NCBI GenBank assembly: GCA_028564925.1
Contig: CM053026.1
Location: 126,167,386-126,231,385, forward strand
Direction: 5' to 3'
DNA from: Lithobates sylvaticus
Lineage: Eukaryota > Chordata > Amphibia > Anura > Ranidae
DNA length: 64,000 nt
A program made the translations under genes and the position numbers. Positions 35,495 through 47,400 of this stretch are shown piece after piece; the first letter of the stretch is position 1, and every line of letters starts with the position of its first letter. The notes beneath the pieces were generated by a model. It saw only the letters and a program-made list of their open reading frames with translations, did no database searches and was not told the DNA's origin.

Positions 35495-37235
35495 CAGTGT
35501 TGCCAACCCCCCGAAGTGAAATTTACTGGCAAGATGCCAAAATTTACAAACAGCACCAATTTTTTACTGGCAGAAATCGTGAAATTTACTGACAACACAA
35601 CATTTTTTACTGCCACTGCAAAAAAGTACCTAAAATTACAGTTTTCAGTGCTAAACAGTGCAAATATCAATATTTAAACTATAAACATATATCTAGTGCT
35701 ATTAGCAATGTGCTTAAGTTTAACAAAAGTAAAAAAAACATATTTCTGCATTGATATGAAGGTCGGGTTACTAGAATCAGCACAGAGTTCCGCCTTACAT
35801 CAGAGTGTGCAGGATTACCCCTTACTGTGAAAGGGAACTGATATGTAAAGGGAAACAGTGCAAATCATGATCTAAGGGGGAACTCTGATGTAGAGGGGGG
35901 GCTCAGGTGACCAGAGACCACCATCCATACAGTGAATACACTAAGGTAAGGGGGGTTACCTTTATATCAGTGCCCCCTTACATCAGTGACCCCCCCAGGT
36001 TTCGCTGTCACTGACCTCCTCTCGGGTGCACCATGCAGGGGGTCAAATGGCTCCAGCTTGGTGGCTCTGGGTTTTATCCTACAGGAGACAGTCAGACAGT
36101 GCAGACCTACTACAGGAGACGGTCAGACAGTGCAGACCTACTACAGGAGACGGTCATAGGCTGCGGACAGGATACAGGAGACGGTCATAGGCTGCGAACA
36201 GGATACAGGAGACGGTCATAGGCTGCGGACAGGATACAGGAGACGGTCATAGGCTGCGGACAGGATACAGGAGACGGTCATAGGCTGCGGACAGGATACA
36301 GGAGACGGTCATAGGCTGCGGACAGGATACAGGAGACGGTCATAGGCTGCAGACAGGATACAGGAGACGGTCATAGGCTGCGGACAGGATACAGGAGACG
36401 GTCATAGGCTGCGGACATAGTACAGGAGACGGTCATAGGCTGCGGACATAGTACAGGAGACGGTCATAGGCTGCGGACATAGAACAGGAGACCAAAATGT
36501 ACTCACTACTTAGATAAAAATATATGAATGAACACCTCAAGACCACCAAGCACAAGACATAATCAATTATATTATGACCATATAGTACAAACAATATACA
36601 GCAGCACTTTTAATCAGAAATTACCAGCCAAATCATATTGCTGCTGCCTCCCCTCTCCTGGCATGCTTGTATCTGTAGTGCCCTGGACACATGAGGTGGT
36701 AACTCTGGAGAGGACTGAGGAGGCTGTGCCTGGACTGGTGAGCACTGCATGTAATAGGTAGAGATAGGAGAGAAAACATCCTCTCTATAGAAGCAAAGCA
36801 GATATGAGTATGACACAAAAAAAACGATCTGCTGCTACACAGCCCATCCTCTGCCCCCCTCCCCTCTCCTCCTGCCCACTAAGACAAGGCAAAGACACAG
36901 TTAGCTAATAGCTAGCTTACCTTCTCCTAGGCTGAAGTCCGTCCGGCTCCACAGTGCAGGCTCACTCCACTCCTCCCCCTCCCAGAATCAAATAAGGCGC
37001 GTTGTGGCTGGAAGGGGGAGGGTACAACCATACAAGAAAGTAGCAGCGTGTTAAAAAGATAATCGGGGATGATCGGAGATGCTCGCCATGCTTCGGGACT
37101 GCACATGCGCAGTTCCGAGCTGGAAACCAGCATTTTTACTGGCAAGTTTTTTTTTTTAACGGATTTTCACTGACATGGAAAAATAGCCCCGTTTTAACGG
37201 GCTGCCCGTAAAAACACGGGCGGTTGGCAACACTG
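35495..37235. mobile_element. hAT-type non-autonomous transposon with 8-bp duplication
   Basis: Ends CAGTGTTGCCAACC and GGTTGGCAACACTG are perfect inverted repeats. ACTAGCAT is duplicated at 35487-35494 and 37236-37243. It is 1741 bp long with no transposase. It holds a 31-bp minisatellite at about 36070-36490. A partial relative lies at 32276. Confidence 0.92.
36070..36490 (+). repeat. 31-bp minisatellite
   Basis: Roughly a dozen units of GACGGTCATAGGCTGCGGAC plus AGGATACAGGA, highly homogeneous in the middle and divergent at both edges. Confidence 0.92.
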
Positions 37236-37521
37236 ACTAGCATTTGTTCCTTTTCGTTACATAATGTAATAGCTCTGCTTATGAATTGGACATCTATTTA
37301 CCTTTGTCATTTATTTATATGGTATTCTTATGCAGCTTAGCAAGAAGAATGTTCACGCCATTGGTACTAGCATTTATATAACATATCTTTACAACCAGTC
37401 ATGGGTCAGTTTTAAAAGCAAATAAACATTCCAGATCTTTTTGGATTATCAGAATTAAGTATCCTGTCTAAAAGACACTCCGAAAAAGGACACAGTGTTG
37501 TCTTTTCTGTCTGTTTCTCTT

Positions 37522-37640
37522 AAAGTGGATGTAAACCCTCACATATACCCAGTGAAGTGAACAACCTCAGATGATACACAGGGATGAAACAAATCTCCCT
37601 ACATAAATTTTACATGTATATCTGCTGTCTTCAGCTTGCT
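37522..37640. mobile_element. Half MITE, TTAAAGTGGATGTAAACCC family
   Basis: Has the left end TTAAAGTGGATGTAAACCC and sequence resembling the inner part of the MITE at 50901-51390. No right end. Confidence 0.55.
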
Positions 37641-38231
37641 ATATTCTTTAACAAGTTGCCTGCCCGCCCACCGTCAAATGACGGAGTGGGAGTGCGGCTC
37701 TCGTTCTGACGTCGGCCCATTCAAACAGGGCATGTGTGCGATCGGGTGTACGCAGCCCTGCACTGTCAGTATCGGCGTGTCCCCGAGCGCATCACCGACA
37801 GGGGTGAGCAGCCATTGGGCATTGCTGTTTACCACGTGATTGGCCTTAATTGAGTCACGGATGATCACAAATGGCAATGCCCACTTGAAGGATTTCGCCG
37901 AATTGCAGAAATAAATAGGGCTCGGCCCAGAACCTCTGGCTGCAGTGGGAAAATCATAGTTTGTAGCAGTATTAGGATCAACACAGGGGATGCCCTCAAT
38001 ATTCATGAATTATGAAAAAACATATGCATTGCAATATCCAGAGCTGGTCCTAACCTAGTATTACACAGACTGTTCATCAAACTAGGTTTGTACCTGTCTC
38101 CAACCCAGTCCCCTGGCTCACAATAAATAATACAGATGTAAAAAAGTATGAGGGTAATATATTATTTTATTAATCTTTGTGCAATACAGGAAAATAAACC
38201 CATCATTCACAATGGCATAATATATATATAT
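37641..38231. other. Repeat remnant and unassigned DNA before the LTR element
   Basis: TTTAACAAGTTGCCTGCCCG at about 37648 resembles a worn TTAA-family end, followed by GC-rich sequence to about 37840. From there to the AT run at 38222 nothing was recognised. Confidence 0.4.
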
Positions 38232-38613
38232 TGTAGAGGGTCAGCCTGGGGCAGGGTTAGGAAGGGGTTAATCGAAGAGGGCAGGTACTTCCCCTTCAGA
38301 CCTGCTTATATTCAGGTGTGCTGAAAATGTCAGAGAGGAGCTGTTTGTGTAGGAGAGAGAGACACAGCACTACGCTGTGTGGAAGTGTCCATTGCTGGAC
38401 GCTGTACCTGCTGGGTGAGCTTATAAAAACCATATAAAGACTGTAGCTTTTTGGAGCCATGAACTGTGAGCTGTACCTATGTGCACATCCGTTTGCTAAG
38501 ACAAGTCTATCTGGCCTTATGTCTACTTTTTGTTTGATGTTTTGCTGAATAAAAGCCATTTTTATTTTACTGGACTGTCTCTGAGCCAGCTCTTCACCCC
38601 CTGATCCCCTACA
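38232..38613 (+). repeat. 5' LTR of the Gmr1-like element
   Basis: 382 bp, beginning TGTAGAGGGTCAGCC and ending CCCCTACA, with a TATA-like TATAAAAACCATATAAAG and AATAAAAGCC. It is followed by ATTGGTGGAGCG, the probable primer-binding region. Confidence 0.9.
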
Positions 38614-41600
38614 ATTGGTGGAGCGTGCATCGGTCAGTTTGAGGGGTCCAGTCTAATCCCCATGTCCTGGGTTAAAGCTGCACAGACAGTGAAAACTTTT
38701 GAACAAGCCATGGAGGATGTGGTTAAGCAGCTTGTACTGGCTAATACACAAGCGCAGGCCCACCATCAGGAGGCCCAGCAGGCCCTGGTACAAGCACAGG
38801 CTCGGCAGGAGCAGATCCTGGTGCAGACAGTCGCTGTGCAACAGGAAACAAATCGCTTACTGAGTGAACAGATAGCGGGATTACAAAAGGCGGTGACCCA
38901 GCAGGCTGAAATGATGAAAGGTGACCCCGCTGTAAAGAGTAACCCCCGGAAGGCAGTGCAGCGGACCCTGCAAAAGATGACGGCCTTGGATAATGTGGAA
39001 GCATACCTAGCTATGTTTGAGCGGGTTGCAGCAAGGGAAGGTCTGCCTGATAAAGACTGGGCAGATGTACTGGCTCCTTTCCTGACCGCAGACCCCCAAC
39101 AAGCATACTGTGACTTGGCCCCTGAATCAGCACATGATTATAAGCTCCTGAAAGCAGAAATCCTAGCAAGGATGGGAGTGACTGTCACTTTAAGGGCGAA
39201 CCGAGTCCATGGCTGGCGCTTTGACAAGGCTAAGCCTGCCCGTGCGCAGCTCTACCACCTGATGCACTTGTTTCAAGATTGGCTGAAACCTGAGGAAAAG
39301 ACACCCACTCAGATTGTGCACTCGATCGTTTCCTGCATTGATTACCCAGGGAGCTCCACCGATGGGTGGCTCAGTCCGAGCCTCAGTCCCTGGATGAGAT
39401 GGCTAGAGCTGTTGAGTGCTACAGTTGTGCGGAAAAGTTCCAGGAGAGTCCCTCTGTCACAAGAGAGCTGGCCCGTTTCAAAGAAGTGCGTTACAGCACC
39501 AGTGTGCTTCCCGGTGATCGCATAGTGGCTGCTCGGAGGGATAATACAACTACCAGGAGCACATCAGGACCTAAGCTTCCAGGGAACCGACAGCGGGAAC
39601 TCCGTGAGGTTCGCTGTTGGTCCTGCCATCAACTGGGTCATCTGGCGGCCCAGTGCCCAAGTCGGGAAGAACCAATGGAGTGCGACATAGGTCGCCATCG
39701 CTCCATGTATGTCCATGCATTATGTGCTGCGACCAACCTAAATCCGCATGAGTGTGTGGTGCGGGTCAATGGACAGGAGGTGGTAGCGCTCCTTGACTCT
39801 GGGAGTGTCGTTACCCTGCTCCGATCGGACGGGTTGCCAAGAAAGCTGGTACCAAGGGAACAGGTTGGGGTCATCTGTGTGCATGGTGATGTTAAAAACT
39901 ATCTGGTGGCCTGTGTGATCCTGTGTACACCAGCAGGAACGGCTACACTAAAAGTGGGGGTGGTCCCGGGATTACCTCATGATTTACTAATTGGGTGAGA
40001 CTGCCCCATGTTTTGGGACTTGTATGAGCAAAAGCTCAAAGGTTTGGGGGTTTCCCCCAAAAACCAAGAACCCACAGAGGTGGTAAATAAAACTGTGTTG
40101 CAGGAGGATGTTACTAAGGATCAGTACCAGGTTGCTGAACCTGCAGGAAGTGAGCCCGGTCCCCTGGAGGCGTTTGCGGGATTGGAAGTGGAAAGTACCT
40201 CCTCTGAGCCAGATATGTCAGATCTTGGGGGCTCCCGGGAAGATTTCCTTAGTGCTCAGATGAGGGACCCCACTTTGATCCCCGCCAGGGAACAGGCCAC
40301 GGTCTTAAACGGTGAACCACAGCACCCTGGGGCAGACGTGAAGTTCCCCCATTTTGCTGTGAATCATGACTTGTTGTACCGAGTAACTAAGGTCAATCAA
40401 GAAGTGTTGGAACAACTGGTGGTGCCCAAACCTTTTAGGTCTAGTGTGTTGCATTTGGCTCATAGTCATGTACTTGGGGGTCACCTTGGAGCGGCTAAAA
40501 CTCAGGAACGGGTTTTACAGCGTTTCTTTTGGCCCGGTGTATATCGAGAAATTAAGGACTACTGTGAGTCCTGCCCTACCTGTCAAAGAACCGCTCCAAT
40601 ACCCCATTTTCGCAGTCCGCTGGTAACGCTTCCAATTATCGAGGTTCCCTTTGATCGCATAGCCATGGACTTGGTGGGCCCCTAACCCAAGTCAGCTAGG
40701 GGACACCAATACATTTTAGTTGTCCTCGACTATGCCACCAGGTGTCCGGAAGCGGTCCCTTTAAGAAACTGCTCGTCCAAGGTCATCGCACGGGAGTTGT
40801 TTCAGATGTTCATGAGAACAGGACTCCCATCCGAGATCTTGACAGACCAAGGTACCCCGTTCATGTCAAAAGTGATGAAGGAACTCTGTAACCTGTTTAA
40901 GATTAAACACTTGCGGACTTCAGTGTATCACCCACAAACTGATGGGTTAGTGGAGCGGTTCAACAAAACCTTAAAGGGAATGCTAAAGAAAGCAGTTGAG
41001 GAGGATGGTCGAGATTGGGATTGCTTATTGCCTCCCTTGTTGTTTGCCATAAGAGAGGTACCCCAGGCCTCCACGGGAGTCTCCCCCTTTGAGCTGGTTT
41101 ATGGGAGACACCTCCGTGGACTACTGGATATAATGAAAGAGACGTGGGAACAGGAAGCTTCCCCGTATCGGAGTGTGGTAGAACACGTGTCTCAAATGCA
41201 GGACCGAATAACAAAAGTTATGCCCATAGTACGGGAACATTTTCAGGCTGCGCAAAACGCCCAGAGTCGTGTATACAACCGATCTGCCAAGATTAGAGAA
41301 TTTAAACCTGGGGATCGGGTGCTGGTCTTAGTGCCTACCGTCGAGAGTAAGTTTCTCGCCAAGTGGCAAGGACCCTTTGAGATAGTTGAGAGGGTGGGCA
41401 AGGTCAACTATAAAGTCCATCAGCCCACTAAACGTAAGCCCTACCAGATTTACCACATCAACTTGATCAAACCATGGAAAGATAGACAGGTTTTGACAGT
41501 CAGTCTGAAAGTCCCGGAAGACCATGATGCTCAGATTAAGAAGGTAGGGATTGCAGAGGCTCTCTCCCCTTCTCAAAAACAGGAGTCCTGGGAGTTTTTG

Positions 41601-42962
41601 CAGAGGAATCGAGACATTTTTTCAAACCTACCGGGCCTAACCTCGGTAATTGAACATAATGTCATTACAGACCCTGACGTTCGAGTAAACCTCAAACCCT
41701 ACCGCATACCCGAAGCTCGCCGGAATATTGTCTCGGCCGAGCTTAAGAGTATGTTGGACCTTGGGGTCATTGAGGAGTCTTCAAGTAGCTGGTCCAGCCC
41801 TATAGTCCTTGTACCCAAGCCGAATGGAACCTGGCGGTTCTGCAATGACTTTCGCAAGTTAAACGAAGTCTCCAAGCCAGACGCGTATCCCATGCCCCGG
41901 GTCGATGAGTTAATCGAGAGATTAGGACCGGCCCAGTACATCACCACTCTTGACTTGACCAAGGGATACTGGCAGATCCCGCTTTCCCCAGAGGCTAAAG
42001 AAAAAACTGCATTTGCCACACCTGAGGGCTTATGGCAGTATGCCCGAATGCCATTCGGATTACATGGGTCCCCAGCTACTTTCCAGAGGGCCATGGACTT
42101 CGTCCTGAGACCTCATAAGGAATTTTCAGGAGCCTATCTTGATGACATTGTCATCTTTAGTCAGGACTGGGAGAGTCACTTACCAAAGGTCCAGTTGGTC
42201 TTGGATGCCCTCCGAAGTGCGGGGTTCACAGTGAACCCAGAAAAGGTTGGGTTGGAGGAGGCCCACTACCTGGGGTATGTTGTAGGCAGGGGTGTGATTA
42301 AGCCCCAACTAAACAAAGTGGAGGCTATTCAGAAATGGCCACGTCCACTCACAAAGAAACAAGTGCGTTTTTTCCTTGGCATTGTTAGTTATTATAGGAG
42401 GTTTGTCCCCAACTTTGCCAGTCTAGCAGCACCTCTGACTGATCTCACCAAGGGAAAGAACGCAACTGTTGTTCAGTGGAGTGCAGAAGCAGCGTTCTGC
42501 CGGTTGAAGCAAGCTTTGTGCCAGCAACCAGTGTTGGTAGCTCCCGACTTCCAAAAAGAGTTCCTGGTACAAACAGATGCCTCAAAATTGGGTCTGGGTG
42601 CAGTACTGTCCCAGATGATTGGGGGGGATGAGCACCCTGTTGTGTACTTGAGCCGGAAGCTCACGCCAGCTGAGAGGAATTATTCCATTGTGGAAAGGGA
42701 GTGTCTTGCAATAAAATGGGCTTTGGAGACACTCCGCTACTACTTGTTGGGCCGACCCTTCAAGTTAGTTTCAGATCATGTGCCCCTTAAGTGGATGGCC
42801 CAAAATAAAGATAAAAACTCCAGAATCACCCGGTGGTTCCTTGCTGTACAGGACTTCAGCTTTGTAGTGGTACATAGACCGGGAAAGGTACATCAGAATG
42901 CGGGTCTACTGCCACTGGATTATTGGTGTCCAGACCCCTGGCCTGGAACAGAGGGGGGGATA

Positions 42963-43178
42963 TGTAGAGGGTCAGCCTGGGGCAGGGTTAGGAAGGGGTT
43001 AATCGAAGAGGGCAGGTACTTCCCCTTCAGACCTGCTTATATTCAGGTGTTCTGAAAATGTCAGAGAGGAGCTGTTTGTGTAGGAGCGAGAGACACAGCG
43101 GCATGCTGTGTGGAAGTGTCCATTGCTGGACGCTGTACCTGCTGGGTGAGCTTATAAAAACCATATAAAGACTGTAGC
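42963..43178 (+). repeat. Partial 3' LTR of the Gmr1-like element
   Basis: 216 bp aligned without gaps to the first 216 bp of the 5' LTR, with about six differences (near 2.8 percent). It follows a purine tract (GAGGGGGGGA) and marks the right limit of the element. Confidence 0.88.
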
Positions 43179-44278
43179 GGATGTGTGGTAAAGCGTGTTC
43201 ATTCTAATTTTCTCATTTGGTTTCTCTAAACCCCTGCTGTTACTTATACACACTACAATCGCATATTGGTTATTTTTGACTTATTCGTTATTTTGTCTTA
43301 TGTTCAACTTTATGCAAATTTACCAACTGTTGTTAATTTTTATATTCTGAATACCCTTGCACCTTATACTGCTTGCAACACTACAATGGGCAATTATCGA
43401 TTTTGCCTCACATCTGTGGAAATGATAGGGTAATGACAAAAACAGCTTTCATAAAATCTGATTTAAACCTTCTGGTTTCAATTCTGTTTGAGAGATCTGG
43501 GGTTCTAAGGCTGGCCATACATTCTACAACTTTTGTCTATAGATTTCCTTTAGATTTACCAAAACCATATAATATGAGGTCAAATCTAAACACTTTCAAT
43601 TTGTATGCAATCAGGCAGGCCCTTGTACTACACAGTTGAAGGTAAATCTAAAGGAAATTGAATAAGAAAATTGTATGGTGTATGGCCAGCTTAACTTTAC
43701 TTTTTTCAGCCTGAACACTGAGAAAGTAACGAAGCCAGAGAGTCTACATAACAGCCAGGCAACTAACATTTTTCAGGAGGTGATCACTTGGCATTTCTGT
43801 CATATGTTTACAGAATAAATTTCGAAAAAAAGTTTTAAAAAAAAATTAAACATACCGTACTTCTCAAAGCATAATGAAAACTTAGATTGCAACTGAGACT
43901 GTTTCATTGTGAGCTGAGAAGTGGGTTTTAAAAAGAATGTAGTCTTTTCAGAGTTTTTTTTTTTTTTTTTTTTTTTTTAGTTATACATTCATAATAAATA
44001 TAATATTTTGAAAATGTTGTATGAAATTTTCAATGTACATTGAAGCACAAGATTCTGTTTCCTAATTCACAGTTCTACACTTCAAACCTATGCAATTGCT
44101 TTATATCCCAATTTAGCTCTCACTGGCCTAATCTGGCAATGACTATCTCATCATTGATCATTATACACTACTCTGTACATTTAATCTCTTTGTAATTTGA
44201 CTGCGTGTTCATGTAAGACATAAGAAGTCATAGCGTGCAGAAAAGCAAATAATTTAAGAATTTGGTGAATAAAGGAAA
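43179..44278. other. Intergenic DNA downstream of the avidin gene
   Basis: Apart from the MITE at 43505-43694 and a T run near 43950-43978, no gene or repeat end was recognised. Confidence 0.5.
43505..43694. mobile_element. MITE, TAAGGCTGGCCATACA family
   Basis: Left end TAAGGCTGGCCATACATTCT and right end TTGTATGGTGTATGGCCAGC plus TTAA are inverted repeats. The interior repeats AGATTTCCTTTAGATTTACC in both directions. Confidence 0.82.
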
Positions 44279-44284
44279 TTTATT
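44279..44284 (-). terminator. avd: Poly(A) signal of the avidin gene
   Basis: AATAAA on the minus strand, about 85 nt past the stop codon. This gives a short 3' UTR, as is usual for avidin mRNAs. Confidence 0.6.
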
Positions 44285-44366
44285 TTAACTAATTTAAGCA
44301 TTTAAGACTTTTATAAAGGTTTGAAGTTGTGGTGGAGACGGTGAATAATTCTTCCCTTCAGTTTCT

Positions 44367-44400
44367 TTACTTCCGTGGGGAGAACATATTATATCCAACT
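44367..44400 (-). CDS. avd: Avidin coding exon 4 with stop
   Basis: The acceptor TTTTTTTCAG is followed by AGTTGGATATAATATG. The exon completes Arg and reads VGYNMFSPRK and TAA (44367-44369). The Asn of GYN corresponds to chicken Asn118. Confidence 0.9.
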
Positions 44401-47400
44401 CTGAAAAAAAGATTATTTTTTAGTCAGCAGTTAATTAGTCAATTTGAATTCTATATTTCATATGTGAACATCTGCTACATGTAAGGCATATAAATGTAGA
44501 TAATAAGAGAGAACCATGCCCATACTAACTTACAATAACTTACAAGTAAAGTCTCAGACTGACTTTCTTACTTCAGCATTATTTTTGGGGCTGCTACTTA
44601 AAGCCCCACTACTGCGACTTCAAAGTCCCGGGATTTTTCCACGATTTTAAAACGATTTTGCCACGATTTCAGGGCATGCCTGTGTAAACTTGAGGTATAT
44701 GGACCTCAACCCACATGAAAGTCGGACCAAAGTAGTACAGGGACTACTCTGAAGTCAGCACGACTTGAAGTCACACATATATGAATGGTTTTCACTGGAA
44801 ATCACGGGGAACGACTTGTTGCACAAGTGTGTAAGGGGCCTAAGGGTTCAATATACTGCTGGAACAGGATTTTTCTGAAAACTGTCCTCTATGATTTCTG
44901 TATCCTGCACCCTCAACCTTCCTCCCTGCATTTGTTCAATATCTACAGTAAATCTTCAAAAGACACCCCTAGACTGAGCCTGAGTTTGTTGGTGTGCTTT
45001 TGGAACTGAAAACTGGGCAGGTCAGCGGCCCCTCTGAGGATTGTAACTACATTTGCTGGTGCTGATGAGCTTTTTTTGTATGCAAACTGATGTGGAGAGC
45101 TTTGTTCATACTAAAATAAATAACTTAGACTTAAAACAAAATAATAAAAACAGCTGGTTAGTTAGCCAGACTTTGGATATGCCTTATGTCAGTAGTGGAA
45201 CCCCATGTTACCATGTTATATCATCCACATGTGCAGGGTGTTCACTGCACATGGGCCCCTGAGGGGGGGCGGGGGCCCACTGTGACCCACCCTGTACACA
45301 TTGATGATTGTCCCCATGTTCACAGCTGGGATTATCGGTGCAGTAGGAGGGACAGCTCTGAGCACCAATCTCTGTGCATTGCTTTTTAGCTGACAGCAAT
45401 TTCTCCTCCTCTCCCTCCCCGTGGCTGTAATGGTAAAAAAAATTTAAAAGAGCTAATAAAAGCCCTGGGTGGCTTAACACCAACGTAAAAGTTCATATTA
45501 AAGCAAAGGAGAAGGCCTTCCAAAAATAAGAGGGTGAGGGAACATCATCAGCATTCCAACTGTACAAAAAGTGCAATAAGAAATGTAAGGGTGTAATCAG
45601 GGTGGCTAAGATAGAACATGAAAGGCCCATAGCGGAGGAGCTTAATAAAAATCCCAAGAAATTATTTAAGTACATAAATAGTAAAAGAGGGAGGACAGAT
45701 CATATTGGCCCTATAAAGAATGATGAAGGCATTCTGGCTACAAAGGATGGTGAGATGGCAAAGGTTTTAAATGTATCCTTCTCCTCAGTCTTCACGAGAG
45801 AAACAGGGGGCTTCAGTAACCAAAACTGCAACGTTTATCTTCATGAGACGTCACAGAAAGCACCACCATGGTTACAAGAGGATAAAATCAGAAACAGACT
45901 TGAAAAACTTAACATAAATAAGTCACCGGGCCCAGACGACTTGCACCTTATGGCTCGCAGTCCTTAAGGAACTCAGTCAAGTAATTGCCAGACCGCTGTT
46001 CCTAATTTTTACAAACAGTCTATTGACTGGTATTGTACCAGCTGATTGGAGAAAAGCCAATGTAGCACCAATCTTTAAAAAAGGACCAAGATATATCCCT
46101 GGGAACTACAGACCAGTTAGCCTAACATCAATAGTATGCAAGCTCTTTGAAGGGATGATAAGGGACTTGTATGCAAGATTTTAGTAATGAAAACAGTATC
46201 ATTAGCAGTAATCAGCATGGATTCATGAAAAATCGTTTTTGCCAAACAAGTATACTAACCTTCTATGAGGAGGTGAGCTGCCTTCTCGATGAAAAAAGGC
46301 CTGTAGATGTTGTGTGATCTGGATTTTGCAAAGGCATTTCATACAGTTCACCACAAACATTTACTATACAAGCTAAGGTCTGTAAGCATGGACCAAAGGG
46401 TGAGTACCTGGATTGATAACTGGCTACAGGGGCGAGTTCAGAGGGTGGTGATAAATGGGGAGGACTCGGAATGGTCCAATGTGGAAAGTGTGGTCCCTCA
46501 GGGTTCTGTCCTGGGACCAATCCTATTTAATTTATTCATAAATGACCTGGAGGATGGGATAAACAGCTCAATCTCAGTATTTGTGGACGATACTAAGCTA
46601 AGCAGGGCAATATCTTTTCCGCAGGATGTGGAAACCTTGCAAGAAGATCTGAACAAATTAATAGGGTGGACAACTACATGGCAAATGAGGTTTAATGTGG
46701 AAAAAATGTATAATAATGCATTTAGGTGGCAAATACATGAATGCAATCTACTCACTAAGGGGAGAACCTTTGGGGGGATTTAGGATGGAAAAGAACCTGG
46801 GGGTCCTAGTAGATGACAGGCTCAGCAACGGCATGCAATGCCAAGCTGCTGCAAGCAAAGCCAATAGAATATTGGCATGCATTAAAAAGGGAATTAACTC
46901 CAGAAATAAAACGATGATGCTCCCACTCTATAAGTCTCTGGTGTATGCCCTCCAGTTCTGGGCTCGAGTCCTCAGGAAGGATGTGCTGGAAATGGAGAGA
47001 GTACAGAGAAGGGCAACAAAGCTAGTAAAGGGACTGGAGGATCTTAGTTATGAGGAAAGAATAAAAGCACTGAACTTATTCTCTCTGGAGAAGAGACGCG
47101 AGAGGGGATATGATTTCAATGTACAATTACCGTACTGGTGACCCCACAATAGAGATAAAACTTTTCCGCAAAAGGGCATTTAAAAAGCCACATACTACCC
47201 ACCTCCGTACACTCCTTACTCCTCTTCTGCACATACTACCCACCATCATACACACCGTGCTCCTCTCCTGTACATACTACCCACCACCATACACTCCGCA
47301 CTGTACATTCCCCATTTAACATTACTGCATTCTGCACTATGTATGTCATCTCAGACTCTATTAAACCACACCCCTTCAAGCCACACCCACATTTTGCAGC

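Larger units (their letters stand above)
38232..43178 (+). mobile_element. Gmr1-like Ty3/gypsy LTR retrotransposon (fossil)
   Basis: A 4.95-kb element between a 382-bp 5' LTR and a partial 3' LTR. Parts in order: gag-like region with an N-terminal coiled stretch and a CCHC knuckle (CWSCHQLGHLAAQC), protease (ALLDSGS), integrase, reverse transcriptase (TLDLTKGYW, YLDDIVIFS) and RNase H (VQTDASKLGLGAVL). Integrase before RT is the order of the deuterostome Gmr1 group of Ty3/gypsy elements and unlike other gypsy elements. The copy is broken, with roughly three or four disruptions plus the incomplete 3' end. LTR divergence suggests an insertion some millions of years old. Confidence 0.93.

Noticed and set aside
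36070-36490. Possible CRISPR-like array
   Set aside because: Units are contiguous 31-bp tandem copies without unique spacers. It is an ordinary minisatellite in a eukaryotic transposon.
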